Origin: Chthoniobacteraceae bacterium | Lineage (GTDB): Bacteria > Verrucomicrobiota > Verrucomicrobiia > Chthoniobacterales > Chthoniobacteraceae | DNA length: 64,000 nt | Reading direction: 5' to 3' | Assembly (NCBI GenBank): GCA_947449735.1 | Contig: CANFTB010000016.1 | Location: 1-64,000 of the forward strand | Shown here: in pieces, positions 38,887 through 48,835 of the stretch | Layout: every line of letters begins with the position of its first letter | Numbering within the stretch: position 1 is the stretch's first letter | Made by a program: the position numbers and the translations under genes | The notes under the pieces: generated by a model | The model's input: only the letters and a program-made list of their open reading frames with translations | Database searches by the model: none | Told to the model about the DNA's origin: nothing

Positions 38887-39936
38887 TTAACCTCTCGAAC
38901 CATTCGAGGACAGGCCCTCCGCCAGGTGCCGGGAGGACAGGGCGCACCAGTCTTCCGTAGCAGGGTCGGGGGAGGGTTCCCTGAGGCTGTGGGCGATCGC
39001 TTTTTCGACCTGACTGATCGAATCCCTTGTCCAGCCTTCGATGGTTTCGGAGTCCGCCCAGGCGTTTTGGAGCAATTCGGCCTCCGCCACCGCGAGCGAG
39101 TCTCTGCCGAGCGGCATTTCTTTCAGGTGCGGCGCGATGTAGTGAGCGTCGTCGTGTTCCCCGTGGCCGACCAGACGGAGGTTGGTCGCCACCACCAACT
39201 GAGGCCCCTCGCCTTGCCTGGCCAGTTCCACTGCGGAACCGATCACGCGAAGGCAGGCGCCAAGGTCGGTTCCGTCGACAGAATGGCCGCGGATTCCGTA
39301 GCCAATCGCCTTGTCGACCAAATCGGCACAGGCGAACTGGCGGTCATTTGGAGTCGAGTAGGCGTACTGGTTGTTGGTGACGACAAGCACCAGGGGAAGA
39401 TTTTCCACTGCGGCTTGGTTGATGGATTCGTGAAAGGCTCCGGTCGAGGTGGCTCCATCCCCCAGGCTGGCCGCGCCAACGGTGTTCTTCTTTCCCTGAA
39501 ACCGGTGCGCCATGAGCATTCCATTGACCACGGAAATCATGGCACCCAGATGCGAGATCATTGGAAGCAAACCTTCCAATGGGCGGCCTCGGTGCACGTT
39601 GCCATCGCGGCCGCGCATCGGCCCCGAACGCGCCCCAAGGTAGGTCAAGGTGCAGTCCAGAAGACTTTCTCCAAAGGCGAGCCTGCCTGCCTGGTCCCGG
39701 ATTAACGGCGCGAAAATGTCTCCATTGCGCAGCGCAATGCCCGTCGCCACGCTGATGGCCTCCTGTCCCTTGCCCAGAAAGACGCCGCCGGTGATTTTTC
39801 CGCCGCTCCGGAAGACGCTTGCGATCTTTTCCTCGGTGGTGCGGGCCAGAAGCATCCAGCGGAACGCCCGCCTGTAGGTTTCAGAAAAATCCGACGCCTT
39901 GACAGTGTGGCGCGGCATCTCGGCGGATTGCAACAT
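38887..39936 (-). CDS. 2-oxoacid dehydrogenase E1 alpha subunit
   Basis: RRAFRWMLLARTTEEKIASVFRSGGKITGGVFLGKGQEAISVATGIAL; AASLGDGATSTGAFHESINQAAVENLPLVLVVTNNQYAYSTP. Confidence 0.93.
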   Translation of the reverse strand: MLQSAEMPRHTVKASDFSETYRRAFRWMLLARTTEEKIASVFRSGGKITGGVFLGKGQEAISVATGIALRNGDIFAPLIRDQAGRLAFGESLLDCTLTYLGARSGPMRGRDGNVHRGRPLEGLLPMISHLGAMISVVNGMLMAHRFQGKKNTVGAASLGDGATSTGAFHESINQAAVENLPLVLVVTNNQYAYSTPNDRQFACADLVDKAIGYGIRGHSVDGTDLGACLRVIGSAVELARQGEGPQLVVATNLRLVGHGEHDDAHYIAPHLKEMPLGRDSLAVAEAELLQNAWADSETIEGWTRDSISQVEKAIAHSLREPSPDPATEDWCALSSRHLAEGLSSNGSRG

Positions 39937-40428
39937 GGGGACGAGTCTAGTGAGGCGCCCCAGCGTGGCGCAAGGGTTCTTGGTGGCCGGCGGGTCACAA
40001 ACGTGCGGCAGGGTTTCGCTGGGCTGGGAAAAACGCTGATGTTTGATAGGTGCCCGCCCGGGCCCGTTCTGCGCGGTTTACGGATTGGAGATCCGAATCG
40101 CGGCCTTTTTTTTGGCAAAGGCAGCCGCCCCTGAGATGTGCATTTTTTCCGTTTTGGCAGAGGCATTTTCTTCGCGATGGTCCTCCTGCCATTGGCGGGA
40201 GTCACAAAACGACTTTTTTGAAAGTTCTCAGTAAGAGCACAAAGACCCGAGCGCAAAATGTTTTGTTTCAGTGGGATTTTACCCGGGTGAACAATAGGGA
40301 AGAAGCTTAGCCAGCCAGACTCCCTGCCGGCATCACGTCTTTCTTTCTGGTGAAGGATGCCCCCATGAACGCGTTTCCGCCGGCGCGTTCTCTGTCCCTG
40401 CTGCAAATGTGGAACCTATTCGTGCCGC

Positions 40429-42297
40429 CTACTTCGCCGCGCCGGCTGGCGCTTGCGAAGCCACGCCCTCGGGATTCGTGGAAAGCCTCCATTCCAGGCG
40501 TTCCAACTTCGGCGGTGCTCCCGTCCAAACGGCTGCTTCAGCTGATTTCGGAGCGTCCCTGAATTCGAACTTTCCGCAGAACCCCAGCTCGTCGACCTGC
40601 TTCCAGTTTGCAAGGGACTTGCCCTCGGCGTCCTTGAAGTCGGCCGCCAAGATCACCAGCTTCTGCGAAGCAAGGCTGCCGTTCACCGGTATGCGGCATA
40701 CATACGTGTTCTTCTTGCCGCGGTAGCTGCGCCACGTGTTTTCCTCCGCCACGATGTTCAGGGTGTTGGATTGGGGCACGGTGAGGGAGACCTGGAGTTT
40801 GGCGCCGGCCGGTCCGCGCCATTTGGCCGCCGTAACCTTCCTTGTCCAGTACTGCCAGACGTTTGGGTTTTCGGGGTTGAGCCGGTACCAGTCCTGCCAT
40901 CCGCGACTGAAATCTTCGATGAGCAGCGTGGCTTTGTCGGCGGAGCGCACGCCCGCGGCGGCGAGTTCGGCCGGGGTTGCGCTGTGCAAAAGACTGCTGA
41001 TGCAGACCTCCGTTACGGGCTTAGCGTGGGGGATGATTTCCGGCTTCGGCAGGGTGTAATAGACGTTCGCAAACGCGAAGAGCGGCGCGCCTGGATCGAG
41101 CACTGGCAGCTTTGCCACCCAGGCGGCGCCCTCTCTTTTCGCTCCGGCGTCCTGCCAGAATCTGGCTCGGGGATCCGGGTCGGCGCTGTAGTACAGGTCG
41201 ACGTGATGCACCGGCATTGTGCTTTGCGCAGGAGTGACTCGCAGAACCGGAGTACCGTCGGCCGTCTTCAGCGTCCATTCGGAGCCGGGTGTCTCCGGGA
41301 GCGCCGGGCCGCCCTTTAAGAAATGTTCGAGCCACAGGGGGCGGGTGACTTCCACCTCGGGAATGAAGCGGTGGTTCAGGTGGGGAGCAAAAGCGTAGCG
41401 CAGCGGTTGGCCTTTGATCAGAGCGTTGGTACGGTACACGTCATCCATCCAGCCGTGGAAATCGTTGGTTCCGCTCAGATGCAGCACCGGGCAGTGGATC
41501 AGGGGAGCGTAGCTTTCAAACCCAAGGGTGCGGTTGAACAGTCCGACGTCGCCGGCGATGTTTTCCATCTGGCCTTTACCCTCCAGCATGGTGTGCGGTT
41601 CGGTGCGCCAGCCCTGGCCTCCGACGCTTGGGGCGGCCGCCTTGACCCGGGCGTCCGTGCCGGCCACGTACATGGTCAGGTTACCGCCCATGGAGTGTCC
41701 GAATATGCCGATGCGCTTCGGATCCACCTCGGGTTGCTGCTCCAAAAACGTGAGGCCCCTGCTGCACCCTAGCGTCAGCAGGTACCAGTTGCAGTTTTTG
41801 GGTGACTCGTGGTCGACGAGAAACTTTTCGCCGGGACGCAGGTTGAAGTAGCCGGGAACATTCTTTTGCGTGGGGTCGACAAGCCCCCAGTCGGTGTTCG
41901 GATCGCCAGGCTTGGAGTCCTCCATTTCGCGTCCCCCCCAGTTTACGGAAAGCGCCGCAAAGCCACGGGAGACGTAAGCCTTTACCTCCTCCATGAACGC
42001 CCGCTGGCCTCCTCCGTGCATGTGCAGCACCGCCGGCACCGGTGCTTTCGTCCCCTCTGGAAAGCCGTAGAACGCCGCCATCCGGGCGGGTTGACCCTTG
42101 AACGTGCCGATTCGATATCGGACGTAGCGGTAGACGCCGCCGCCCTCTTTCCATTCGCGGACGAGCTCCACTTCGAGCGGTTCCTTGCGGGGATCAAAGT
42201 CGGCCCAGAGCTCGGCGACGGTTTGGGGCGGTTGGGCGGCGTGCACTGCCGGCTCGAGAATCGGAGCGCAGGCGAGCAGGAGGGCGAGACGTTTCAT
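40429..42297 (-). CDS. Secreted acetylxylan-esterase/dienelactone-hydrolase-like alpha/beta hydrolase
   Basis: Signal MKRLALLLACAPILEPAVHA; AVLHMHGGGQRAFMEEVKAYVSRGFAALSVNWGG; RIGIFGHSMGGNLTMYVAG. ATG at 42297. Confidence 0.8.
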   Translation of the reverse strand: MKRLALLLACAPILEPAVHAAQPPQTVAELWADFDPRKEPLEVELVREWKEGGGVYRYVRYRIGTFKGQPARMAAFYGFPEGTKAPVPAVLHMHGGGQRAFMEEVKAYVSRGFAALSVNWGGREMEDSKPGDPNTDWGLVDPTQKNVPGYFNLRPGEKFLVDHESPKNCNWYLLTLGCSRGLTFLEQQPEVDPKRIGIFGHSMGGNLTMYVAGTDARVKAAAPSVGGQGWRTEPHTMLEGKGQMENIAGDVGLFNRTLGFESYAPLIHCPVLHLSGTNDFHGWMDDVYRTNALIKGQPLRYAFAPHLNHRFIPEVEVTRPLWLEHFLKGGPALPETPGSEWTLKTADGTPVLRVTPAQSTMPVHHVDLYYSADPDPRARFWQDAGAKREGAAWVAKLPVLDPGAPLFAFANVYYTLPKPEIIPHAKPVTEVCISSLLHSATPAELAAAGVRSADKATLLIEDFSRGWQDWYRLNPENPNVWQYWTRKVTAAKWRGPAGAKLQVSLTVPQSNTLNIVAEENTWRSYRGKKNTYVCRIPVNGSLASQKLVILAADFKDAEGKSLANWKQVDELGFCGKFEFRDAPKSAEAAVWTGAPPKLERLEWRLSTNPEGVASQAPAGAAK

Positions 42298-42393
42298 GGC
42301 GATGGTTTTTGGACTGTTCTTGAGGGGGGGAGTGAAGGGTGCTGTTCTCACGAGGAACAGGCCCTGGCGCGACGGGTGCTCCGACTTGGTTTT

Positions 42394-43296
42394 TTAGGGG
42401 GTGGTTGAAAACTGGACAGAGTGTATCTCTGTACCCCCGACGGGCACATTGAAAGTCTGGCTCCATGTGTTTGTCTCCGGATGAAAATCCGTCTGCCAAA
42501 AATCTTTGCCGTGAACGCTCTGGTTTACAAGGCGGCCATCAACGAAAAGCTTGCCGCCTTTGGCGGAGCCGAGGCCGCTGAACACAAACGGCACATAGCC
42601 CAAGCCGTGGCGGATACTGAACTCCGCGTTGCCGCCGTCGGTTGCGACGGCGACGGCTGGCTGTGTTCCTAGAAGCTTGCCGCGCTTCATTTCAATCACC
42701 CTGGCATTGCCGACCGCCTCCCGGTGCACCATGCGCCACGTGTTTTCGTCGCGCGCAAGGGCCTCCTTCAACTCCGTATTTGGCCCGTAGTAGTCCCTCG
42801 CAAACTGGGGGACGACGACGTATTCGATGGTCGCTTCGACAAAGTCTCCGGGCTCGAGCCGTGTCACTCCGGGCGGCGGTATGAGGTCCAAGACGGACGA
42901 ATCCTCGGTGTGCACGGTGATTCCGTGCTCCACGAACCAGGGAGCGGCCCGCTTCCCTCCCAAGCGCGCCTTCCACGACCGGAGGATGAGTCCCCGGTTT
43001 GCCGCGGCGCCGTCTTCCTGCGGACCTTTCATTTCGGCCGCATGCAGGGAAACCCACGGGAGGACGCCACCCGCCTCAAAAGGCGCCGAGCGGTCCGCGT
43101 TGCCCCCGGATTGGGCGTCCCATTCTTTGCCGAGTCCGGCTTCGGAACCGAACGCCAGCTTGCGGACACGGGAGGAGTTGTAGGTGTCGGCTCCGATTTG
43201 GAACAAAACAAACCGCGAGAAAGGCGTCGCGGCTTTTACATCGAAACGCAGTTGGTGCACGGTGCGGACGATGTCGTCGGTGCGCGAGAGGCTCAC
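42394..43296 (-). pseudogene. 5'-truncated-looking hypothetical protein (C-terminal part of a larger PVC protein?)
   Basis: Starts at a GTG five codons after an in-frame TAA, with no signal peptide or clear SD; sequence begins in a domain-like context (DDIVRTVHQLRFDVKAATPFSRFVLFQIGADTYNSS). Confidence 0.4.
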
Positions 43297-43493
43297 CCGA
43301 GCGTCAGATTAACCGCGCAGCCGATGAGGTTCCAGCGCTCTGGAGTGGATTTAATCAGGGAAGGCAAATAGGAATGCCCTGCGATGGTTAAAAATGAGCC
43401 GTGCGATGGCTAAAGACTGCTCGGGATCGGGGTTGTCTATGGGCTGGATTCCTTATAGCGAAACACTTTGAGTTTTAGATTCGGCGCCAAACC

Positions 43494-45893
43494 ATGAACC
43501 TTTCTTCCTTAACGCTTCATTCGGTCCCGGAGCACCCTGGTGCATTCCTCCTGCGCCGCGGCGCGCTCGTCCTGTCCGTTCTGGGCCTTGGCTCCTTTTC
43601 GCCGGCCGGCGCGGCAACGGTTGCGGAGGTGCAGTTCAACCGGGATGTCCGCCCCATTCTCTCTGACCAGTGCTATGCCTGCCATGGGTTCGACCCTAAG
43701 CATCGCGAGGCGGGGCTGCGCTTGGACACTTTCGAGGGCGCCACGGCCGAACACGACGGCTCCCGGGCGATCGTCCCCGGCGACCTGTCCAAGTCCGAAG
43801 CGTGGAAACGCATCCTGAGCACGGATCCCGACGAGGTCATGCCGCCGCCCAAGGCGCACAAGCCGCCGCTCACGGCCGCGCAGCGCGAGGTGCTCAGGCG
43901 CTGGATCGAATCGGGGGCGCGCTACGAGAAGCACTGGGCCTTTGTCCCGCCCGCCCGGGTGGAACCTGCCGTAACGGGCGGCCCGGCTCACCCTGTCGAC
44001 CGGTTCATCGAAGCGGGCCTGGCCGACCCTCAGCTCAAGCTGCCGCCCTCCCCGAAGGCGGACCCCGTGACGCTGATCCGCAGGGCTTCTCTGGATCTCA
44101 CCGGGCTTCTGCCCTCGCCCGCGGAAGTGGACGCCTTCGTGCTAGCCTCCGCGAAGGACCCGGATGCCGCTTACAAGGAGCTTGTGGAAAAGCTCCTCGC
44201 GAGCCCGCATTACGGCGAGAGGTGGGGCCGCTGGTGGCTTGACCAGGCCCGTTATGCCGACAGCAACGGCTATTCCATCGATGCGCCCCGCCAGATCTGG
44301 AAGTTCCGGGACTGGGTGGTTCAGGCGCTCAACCAGGACATGCCGTTTGACCGTTTTACGATCGAACAGCTCGCCGGCGACCTCCTGCCGGGGGCCACGG
44401 ACGACCAGAAAATCGCCACCGGTTTTCACCGGAACACCCAGATCAACCAGGAGGGCGGCATCGACCGCGAGCAGTTCCGGATCGACAGTGTTTTCGACCG
44501 AGTCGCCACCACCGGAACCGTCTGGCTCGGGCTGTCCGTCGGGTGCGCTCAGTGCCACGACCACAAGTTCGATCCGATCGAGCAGAAGGAGTACTACAGG
44601 CTCTTCGCTTTTTTGAACAACCAGGACGAACCCACCATGAAGGTGTTCGACGCCTCGGTGGATGTCTCCGGGTTGACCGGTGAGTTCAACGCCCTCGAAA
44701 AGAAGCTCAAGGACTACATGAGCGAACACGCGTCCGACCTTGCGGCGTGGGAGGCGGGGCTGACTCCCGCGACCAAAAAGAGCCTTTCCGGCGCCTTGTT
44801 GAAAACCCTCGAGGTCCCCAAGGAAAAGCGGACCTTCGTTCAAAACCGTTCGCTCTTTGCCGCTAGCATCGGCGGGGTCGGGCCCTTCCGCGAGGCCAAC
44901 GACCGTTACAACGAGTTGGACACGCTCCTGAATCAGGGAGTGACGACGCTGGTCCTCAAGGAATTGCCCAAGCCGCGCAAGACGACCGTCTTCATCAAGG
45001 GCGACTTCACCCGCCCGGCCGACGAGGTGACGCCGGGCACGCCCAGGGTGCTGCATCCTCTCGAGGCGGCCTCAGAGCAGCCCACGCGGCTGGACCTGGC
45101 TCGGTGGATCGTCAGCCCCAAGAACCCGCTCACAGGCCGGGTCATTGCGAACCGGGTGTGGCAGCAGTATTTCGGGCGCGGAATCGTGGAAACCGAGAAT
45201 GACTTCGGCATGCAGGGCACGTCCCCTTCGCATCCCGAACTGCTGGACTGGCTGGCGACCGAGTTCGTCCAAAAGGGGTGGAGCCTCAAAGAACTCCACC
45301 GGACGATCGTGATGTCGCACACCTACCGTCAAAGTTCCCGGGAGCGCGAGGATGTGCGGGAGAAGGATCCCAACAATGTCATGCTGGCCCGGCAGCAGCG
45401 TCTCCGCCTGGACGCTGAGGTGGTGCGCGATGTGGCCCTCGGTGCCAGCGGACTGCTTTCGACCAAGCTCGGCGGTCCGCCTGTGTATCCGCCGATCCCG
45501 GACGGAGTCATGGGCCAGGGGCAGGTCAAGCGCGTCTGGAGTGTGAGCAAGGGGGAGGACCGCTACAGGCGCGGTCTTTACACCTTTATCTACCGCGGCT
45601 CGCCGCCGCCTTCGCTCACGGTATTCGACGCTCCCGAGGGGTTCAGCACGTGCACCCGGCGGATTCGCAGCAACACGCCGCTGCAGGCGCTCACACTGAT
45701 GAACGACGCCGGGTTCTTTGAGTTCGCCCGGAGTCTGGAGACGATCATTCAGAAGGAGGGGCTGGAGGCCGCCTTCCGCCGGTGTGTCAGCCGCAAGCCG
45801 CACCCCGAAGAACTCGCCGTCCTCCAGCGACTCGGTCCGCTCAACGCTGCCCGCACGCTCCTGAACCTCGACGAGACCGTTACCCGCGAATAA
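43494..45893 (+). CDS. PSCyt1/DUF1549/DUF1553 planctomycete-type cytochrome c protein
   Basis: VQFNRDVRPILSDQCYACHGFDPKHREAGLRLDT (CxxCH); GRWWLDQARYADSNGYSIDAPRQIWKFRDWVVQALNQDMPFDRFTIEQLAGDLLPGAT; second CxxCH CAQCHDHKFDPI; RYRRGLYTFIYRGSPPPSLTVFDAP. Confidence 0.92.
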   Translation: MNLSSLTLHSVPEHPGAFLLRRGALVLSVLGLGSFSPAGAATVAEVQFNRDVRPILSDQCYACHGFDPKHREAGLRLDTFEGATAEHDGSRAIVPGDLSKSEAWKRILSTDPDEVMPPPKAHKPPLTAAQREVLRRWIESGARYEKHWAFVPPARVEPAVTGGPAHPVDRFIEAGLADPQLKLPPSPKADPVTLIRRASLDLTGLLPSPAEVDAFVLASAKDPDAAYKELVEKLLASPHYGERWGRWWLDQARYADSNGYSIDAPRQIWKFRDWVVQALNQDMPFDRFTIEQLAGDLLPGATDDQKIATGFHRNTQINQEGGIDREQFRIDSVFDRVATTGTVWLGLSVGCAQCHDHKFDPIEQKEYYRLFAFLNNQDEPTMKVFDASVDVSGLTGEFNALEKKLKDYMSEHASDLAAWEAGLTPATKKSLSGALLKTLEVPKEKRTFVQNRSLFAASIGGVGPFREANDRYNELDTLLNQGVTTLVLKELPKPRKTTVFIKGDFTRPADEVTPGTPRVLHPLEAASEQPTRLDLARWIVSPKNPLTGRVIANRVWQQYFGRGIVETENDFGMQGTSPSHPELLDWLATEFVQKGWSLKELHRTIVMSHTYRQSSREREDVREKDPNNVMLARQQRLRLDAEVVRDVALGASGLLSTKLGGPPVYPPIPDGVMGQGQVKRVWSVSKGEDRYRRGLYTFIYRGSPPPSLTVFDAPEGFSTCTRRIRSNTPLQALTLMNDAGFFEFARSLETIIQKEGLEAAFRRCVSRKPHPEELAVLQRLGPLNAARTLLNLDETVTRE

Positions 45894-45897
45894 TTCC

Positions 45898-47340
45898 ATG
45901 AACCTGCAACATCTCACCCGCCGGCATTTGTTCAGCCGCTGTTCGGTAGGCCTCGGATCCATCGCGCTCGCCTCGCTCATGAGCGAGCGCGGGCTTGGGG
46001 CGGCCCTGCAAAAGCCCAAGATGCAGAACCCGCTCGAGCCCAAGCAGACTCATTTTCCCGCGAAGGCCAAGAACGTCATCTTCCTGTTCATGGCCGGCGG
46101 CCCCTCGCAGCTGGACCTGTTCGAGCACAAACCGCAGCTAAACTCCCTCAACGGCCAGCCCATCCCGGACAGCTACACCGCGGGGAAGCGCTTTGCCTTC
46201 ATGGACAGCTCGCACCGTTCGAATCTGCTGGGGACTAAGTTCGCGTTCGGCCAGCACGGCCAGTCCGGCGCGTGGGTGAGCGAACTGCTGCCCCACACTT
46301 CGGGCATCGTGGACGACCTTACCTTCGTGACGAGCTGCAAAACCGACCTTTTTAACCACGCCCCGGCCAAGCTCTACATGAACACCGGCAGCGGCCTCTT
46401 CGGGCGACCCAGCATGGGGTCGTGGATCACCTACGGCCTTGGCAGCGAATGCGAGAATCTCCCGGGTTTTGTCGTCCTGCAAAGTGGCCCAAGGGGTCCG
46501 CGCGGGGGAGCGGTGCTCTGGGGCAGCGGCGTGCTTCCCACCACTTTCCAGGGCGTGCCGCTGCGCGCCCAGGGCGACCCGATCGTGAACCTCTCCACGC
46601 CGGAAGCCATTTCCGCCACCCAACAGCGCCAGCTGGTCGACGCGGTCGGCGAACTCAACCTTCGGCGCCTGGTGGAAACCGGCGACCAGGAGATCGCCAC
46701 GCGCATCAACGCCTACGAGATGGCCTACAAGATGCAGACCAGCGCCCCCGAGTTGATGGATATCCAGGGCGAGTCTCAGAAAACCCTCGATCTCTACGGA
46801 ATCAAGGACACCCGCGAGACCACGTTCGCTCGCAACTGCCTCCTGGCCCGCCGACTGGTCGAACGCGGGGTGCGCTTCATCCAGCTCTACGACACGAACT
46901 GGGACCATCACGGCGGCCCGACCGAGAACCTCGAAAAACACCTGCCGATGAAGAGCCAGGACATCGACAAGGCCTGCGCGGCCCTGGTGCGCGACCTAAA
47001 ACAGCGGGGCCTTTTGGATTCCACGATCGTCGTCTGGGGCGGTGAATTCGGCCGCACCCCGATGGGCGAGGTTCGCGAGTCCACCGGTCGCAACCACCAC
47101 ATCGACGCCTTTACCATGTGGTTCGCAGGCGGCGGCTTCAAGCCGGGCACGATTTACGGAAAGACCGACGAGTTCGGCTTCGGCCCCGTGGAAAACCCGG
47201 TCCACGTGCACGACATCCACGCGACCCTGCTGCACCAGCTCGGACTGGACCACCGGAAGCTGAGCGTCCGCTCTCAGGGGTTGGACTTCCGGCTCACGGG
47301 AGTCGACCCCGCCCGCGTGGTGAAGGATATTCTGGCGTGA
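45898..47340 (+). CDS. DUF1501 protein with twin-Arg-like signal
   Basis: MNLQHLTRRHLFSRCSVGLGSIALASLM; NVIFLFMAGGPSQLDLFEHKPQL; STIVVWGGEFGRTPMGE. Confidence 0.92.
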   Translation: MNLQHLTRRHLFSRCSVGLGSIALASLMSERGLGAALQKPKMQNPLEPKQTHFPAKAKNVIFLFMAGGPSQLDLFEHKPQLNSLNGQPIPDSYTAGKRFAFMDSSHRSNLLGTKFAFGQHGQSGAWVSELLPHTSGIVDDLTFVTSCKTDLFNHAPAKLYMNTGSGLFGRPSMGSWITYGLGSECENLPGFVVLQSGPRGPRGGAVLWGSGVLPTTFQGVPLRAQGDPIVNLSTPEAISATQQRQLVDAVGELNLRRLVETGDQEIATRINAYEMAYKMQTSAPELMDIQGESQKTLDLYGIKDTRETTFARNCLLARRLVERGVRFIQLYDTNWDHHGGPTENLEKHLPMKSQDIDKACAALVRDLKQRGLLDSTIVVWGGEFGRTPMGEVRESTGRNHHIDAFTMWFAGGGFKPGTIYGKTDEFGFGPVENPVHVHDIHATLLHQLGLDHRKLSVRSQGLDFRLTGVDPARVVKDILA

Positions 47341-47393
47341 GCCGGACCGCGGGGAGGGTGGGCTTGTGCAGGGATCTAGTCGGGTCCTACGCC

Positions 47394-48830
47394 TCAGGCG
47401 AGCAGGTCGCGGATAATTTTGCAGGGCTCGACTCCGGTGAGTTTGAAGTCGAGTCCCGCAGAGCGGTAGGTGAGTTGTTCGTGGTCGATGCCTAGGCAGT
47501 GGAGGATGGTGGCCTGGAGGTCCGCCACGTGGACTTCGTTTTCCACCACGTTGAACCCCATTTCGTCCGTGGCTCCGTAGGTGATGCCGCCCCGGATGCC
47601 GCCGCCGGTCATCAAGGTGGTGAACGCCTGGGGATGGTGGTCGCGCCCCTGGCTTCTTCCCAGGGAGACGCTGGCCTCCACCATCGGGGTGCGGCCGAAC
47701 TCGCCGCCCCAGACTACGAGCGTGCTGTCGAGCATGCCGCGTTGTTTGAGGTCGCGGATCAGGGCTGCGGAGGCACGGTCGGTGGTCTCGGCGTTCTTTT
47801 TGACGTTGCCGGCCACGTCGCTGTGGGCATCCCACCCTTCGTGGTAGATGTTGATGAAGCGCACGCCGCGCTCGACCATCCGCCGGGCGAGGAGGCAGGC
47901 CCGGGCAAAGGAGGGGGTGGCGGGGTTGCAGCCGTACATCTCGAGAGTCGCCGGGGTTTCTTGGGAAAGGTCCATGAGCTCCGGGGCGGAAGACTGCAGA
48001 CGGTATGCCATCTCGTAGTTGGCGATCCGGGTGGCGATTTCACCGTCTCCGTCGAGTTGGAGGCGGCGCTGGTTCATCGAGTTGATGAGCCCGATGGTGT
48101 CCTGTTGCGTGCGGGGGTCGACTCCCTGGGGCGTGCTGACGTTGAGTATGGGGTCGCCGGTGTTGCGGAAACGCGTGCCGGAATGGACGCTGGGCAGGAA
48201 GCCGCTGCTCCAGCAGGCGGCGCCCCCGCTGATGCCGCCGCCGGTGCTCATGACGACGAAGGAAGGAAGATCCTGCGTTTCGGCACCGAGCCCGTAGGTG
48301 ACCCAGGAGCCCATCGAAGGGCGGCCCGGCTGGGAGAAGCCGGTGTTCATGAATATCTGCGCCGGGGCATGGTTGAACTGCGTGGTTCGGCACGACTTGA
48401 TGATGGCGAGCTCGTCTGCGACGGAAGCGAGGTTCGGGAGCACTTCCGAAAATTCGGCGCCGCTCTGGCCGTGTTTTTTGAAGGCGAAACGGGGGCCGAG
48501 CACGGCGGCGTCGGGCCGGATGAAAGCGTAGCGCTGGCCTCCGATGACCGAGGGGGGCAGGGGCTTGCCCTCGTACTTTGAGAGCACCGGCTTGTGGTCG
48601 AAGAGTTCCAGCTGAGAGGGGGCGCCTGCCATGAACAGGTGGATCACGGCCTTGGCCTTCGGGGCATGGTGGGGGGCGGAAAGCACCCCGCGGGTGAGCT
48701 GCTTTTCCGTAACCAAGGCCGCGGCTGCGGACGGCCGGTTCTGGACGAGGAGCGAGGCCAGGGCGACCTTGCCCACGCCGATTCCGCAGTCCTGGAAAAA
48801 GTGGCGGCGGGTGATGTTCGGTGTGCTCAT
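47394..48830 (-). CDS. DUF1501 protein (second copy)
   Basis: MSTPNITRRHFFQDCGIGVGKVALASLLV; AVIHLFMAGAPSQLELFDHKPVL; STLVVWGGEFGRTPMVE. Confidence 0.92.
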   Translation of the reverse strand: MSTPNITRRHFFQDCGIGVGKVALASLLVQNRPSAAAALVTEKQLTRGVLSAPHHAPKAKAVIHLFMAGAPSQLELFDHKPVLSKYEGKPLPPSVIGGQRYAFIRPDAAVLGPRFAFKKHGQSGAEFSEVLPNLASVADELAIIKSCRTTQFNHAPAQIFMNTGFSQPGRPSMGSWVTYGLGAETQDLPSFVVMSTGGGISGGAACWSSGFLPSVHSGTRFRNTGDPILNVSTPQGVDPRTQQDTIGLINSMNQRRLQLDGDGEIATRIANYEMAYRLQSSAPELMDLSQETPATLEMYGCNPATPSFARACLLARRMVERGVRFINIYHEGWDAHSDVAGNVKKNAETTDRASAALIRDLKQRGMLDSTLVVWGGEFGRTPMVEASVSLGRSQGRDHHPQAFTTLMTGGGIRGGITYGATDEMGFNVVENEVHVADLQATILHCLGIDHEQLTYRSAGLDFKLTGVEPCKIIRDLLA

Positions 48831-48835
48831 GGTGC

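Noticed and set aside
43380-43425. Short direct repeat gcgatggttaaa / gcgatggctaaa upstream of the first DUF1553-type gene
   Set aside because: Only two short imperfect copies; could be chance.
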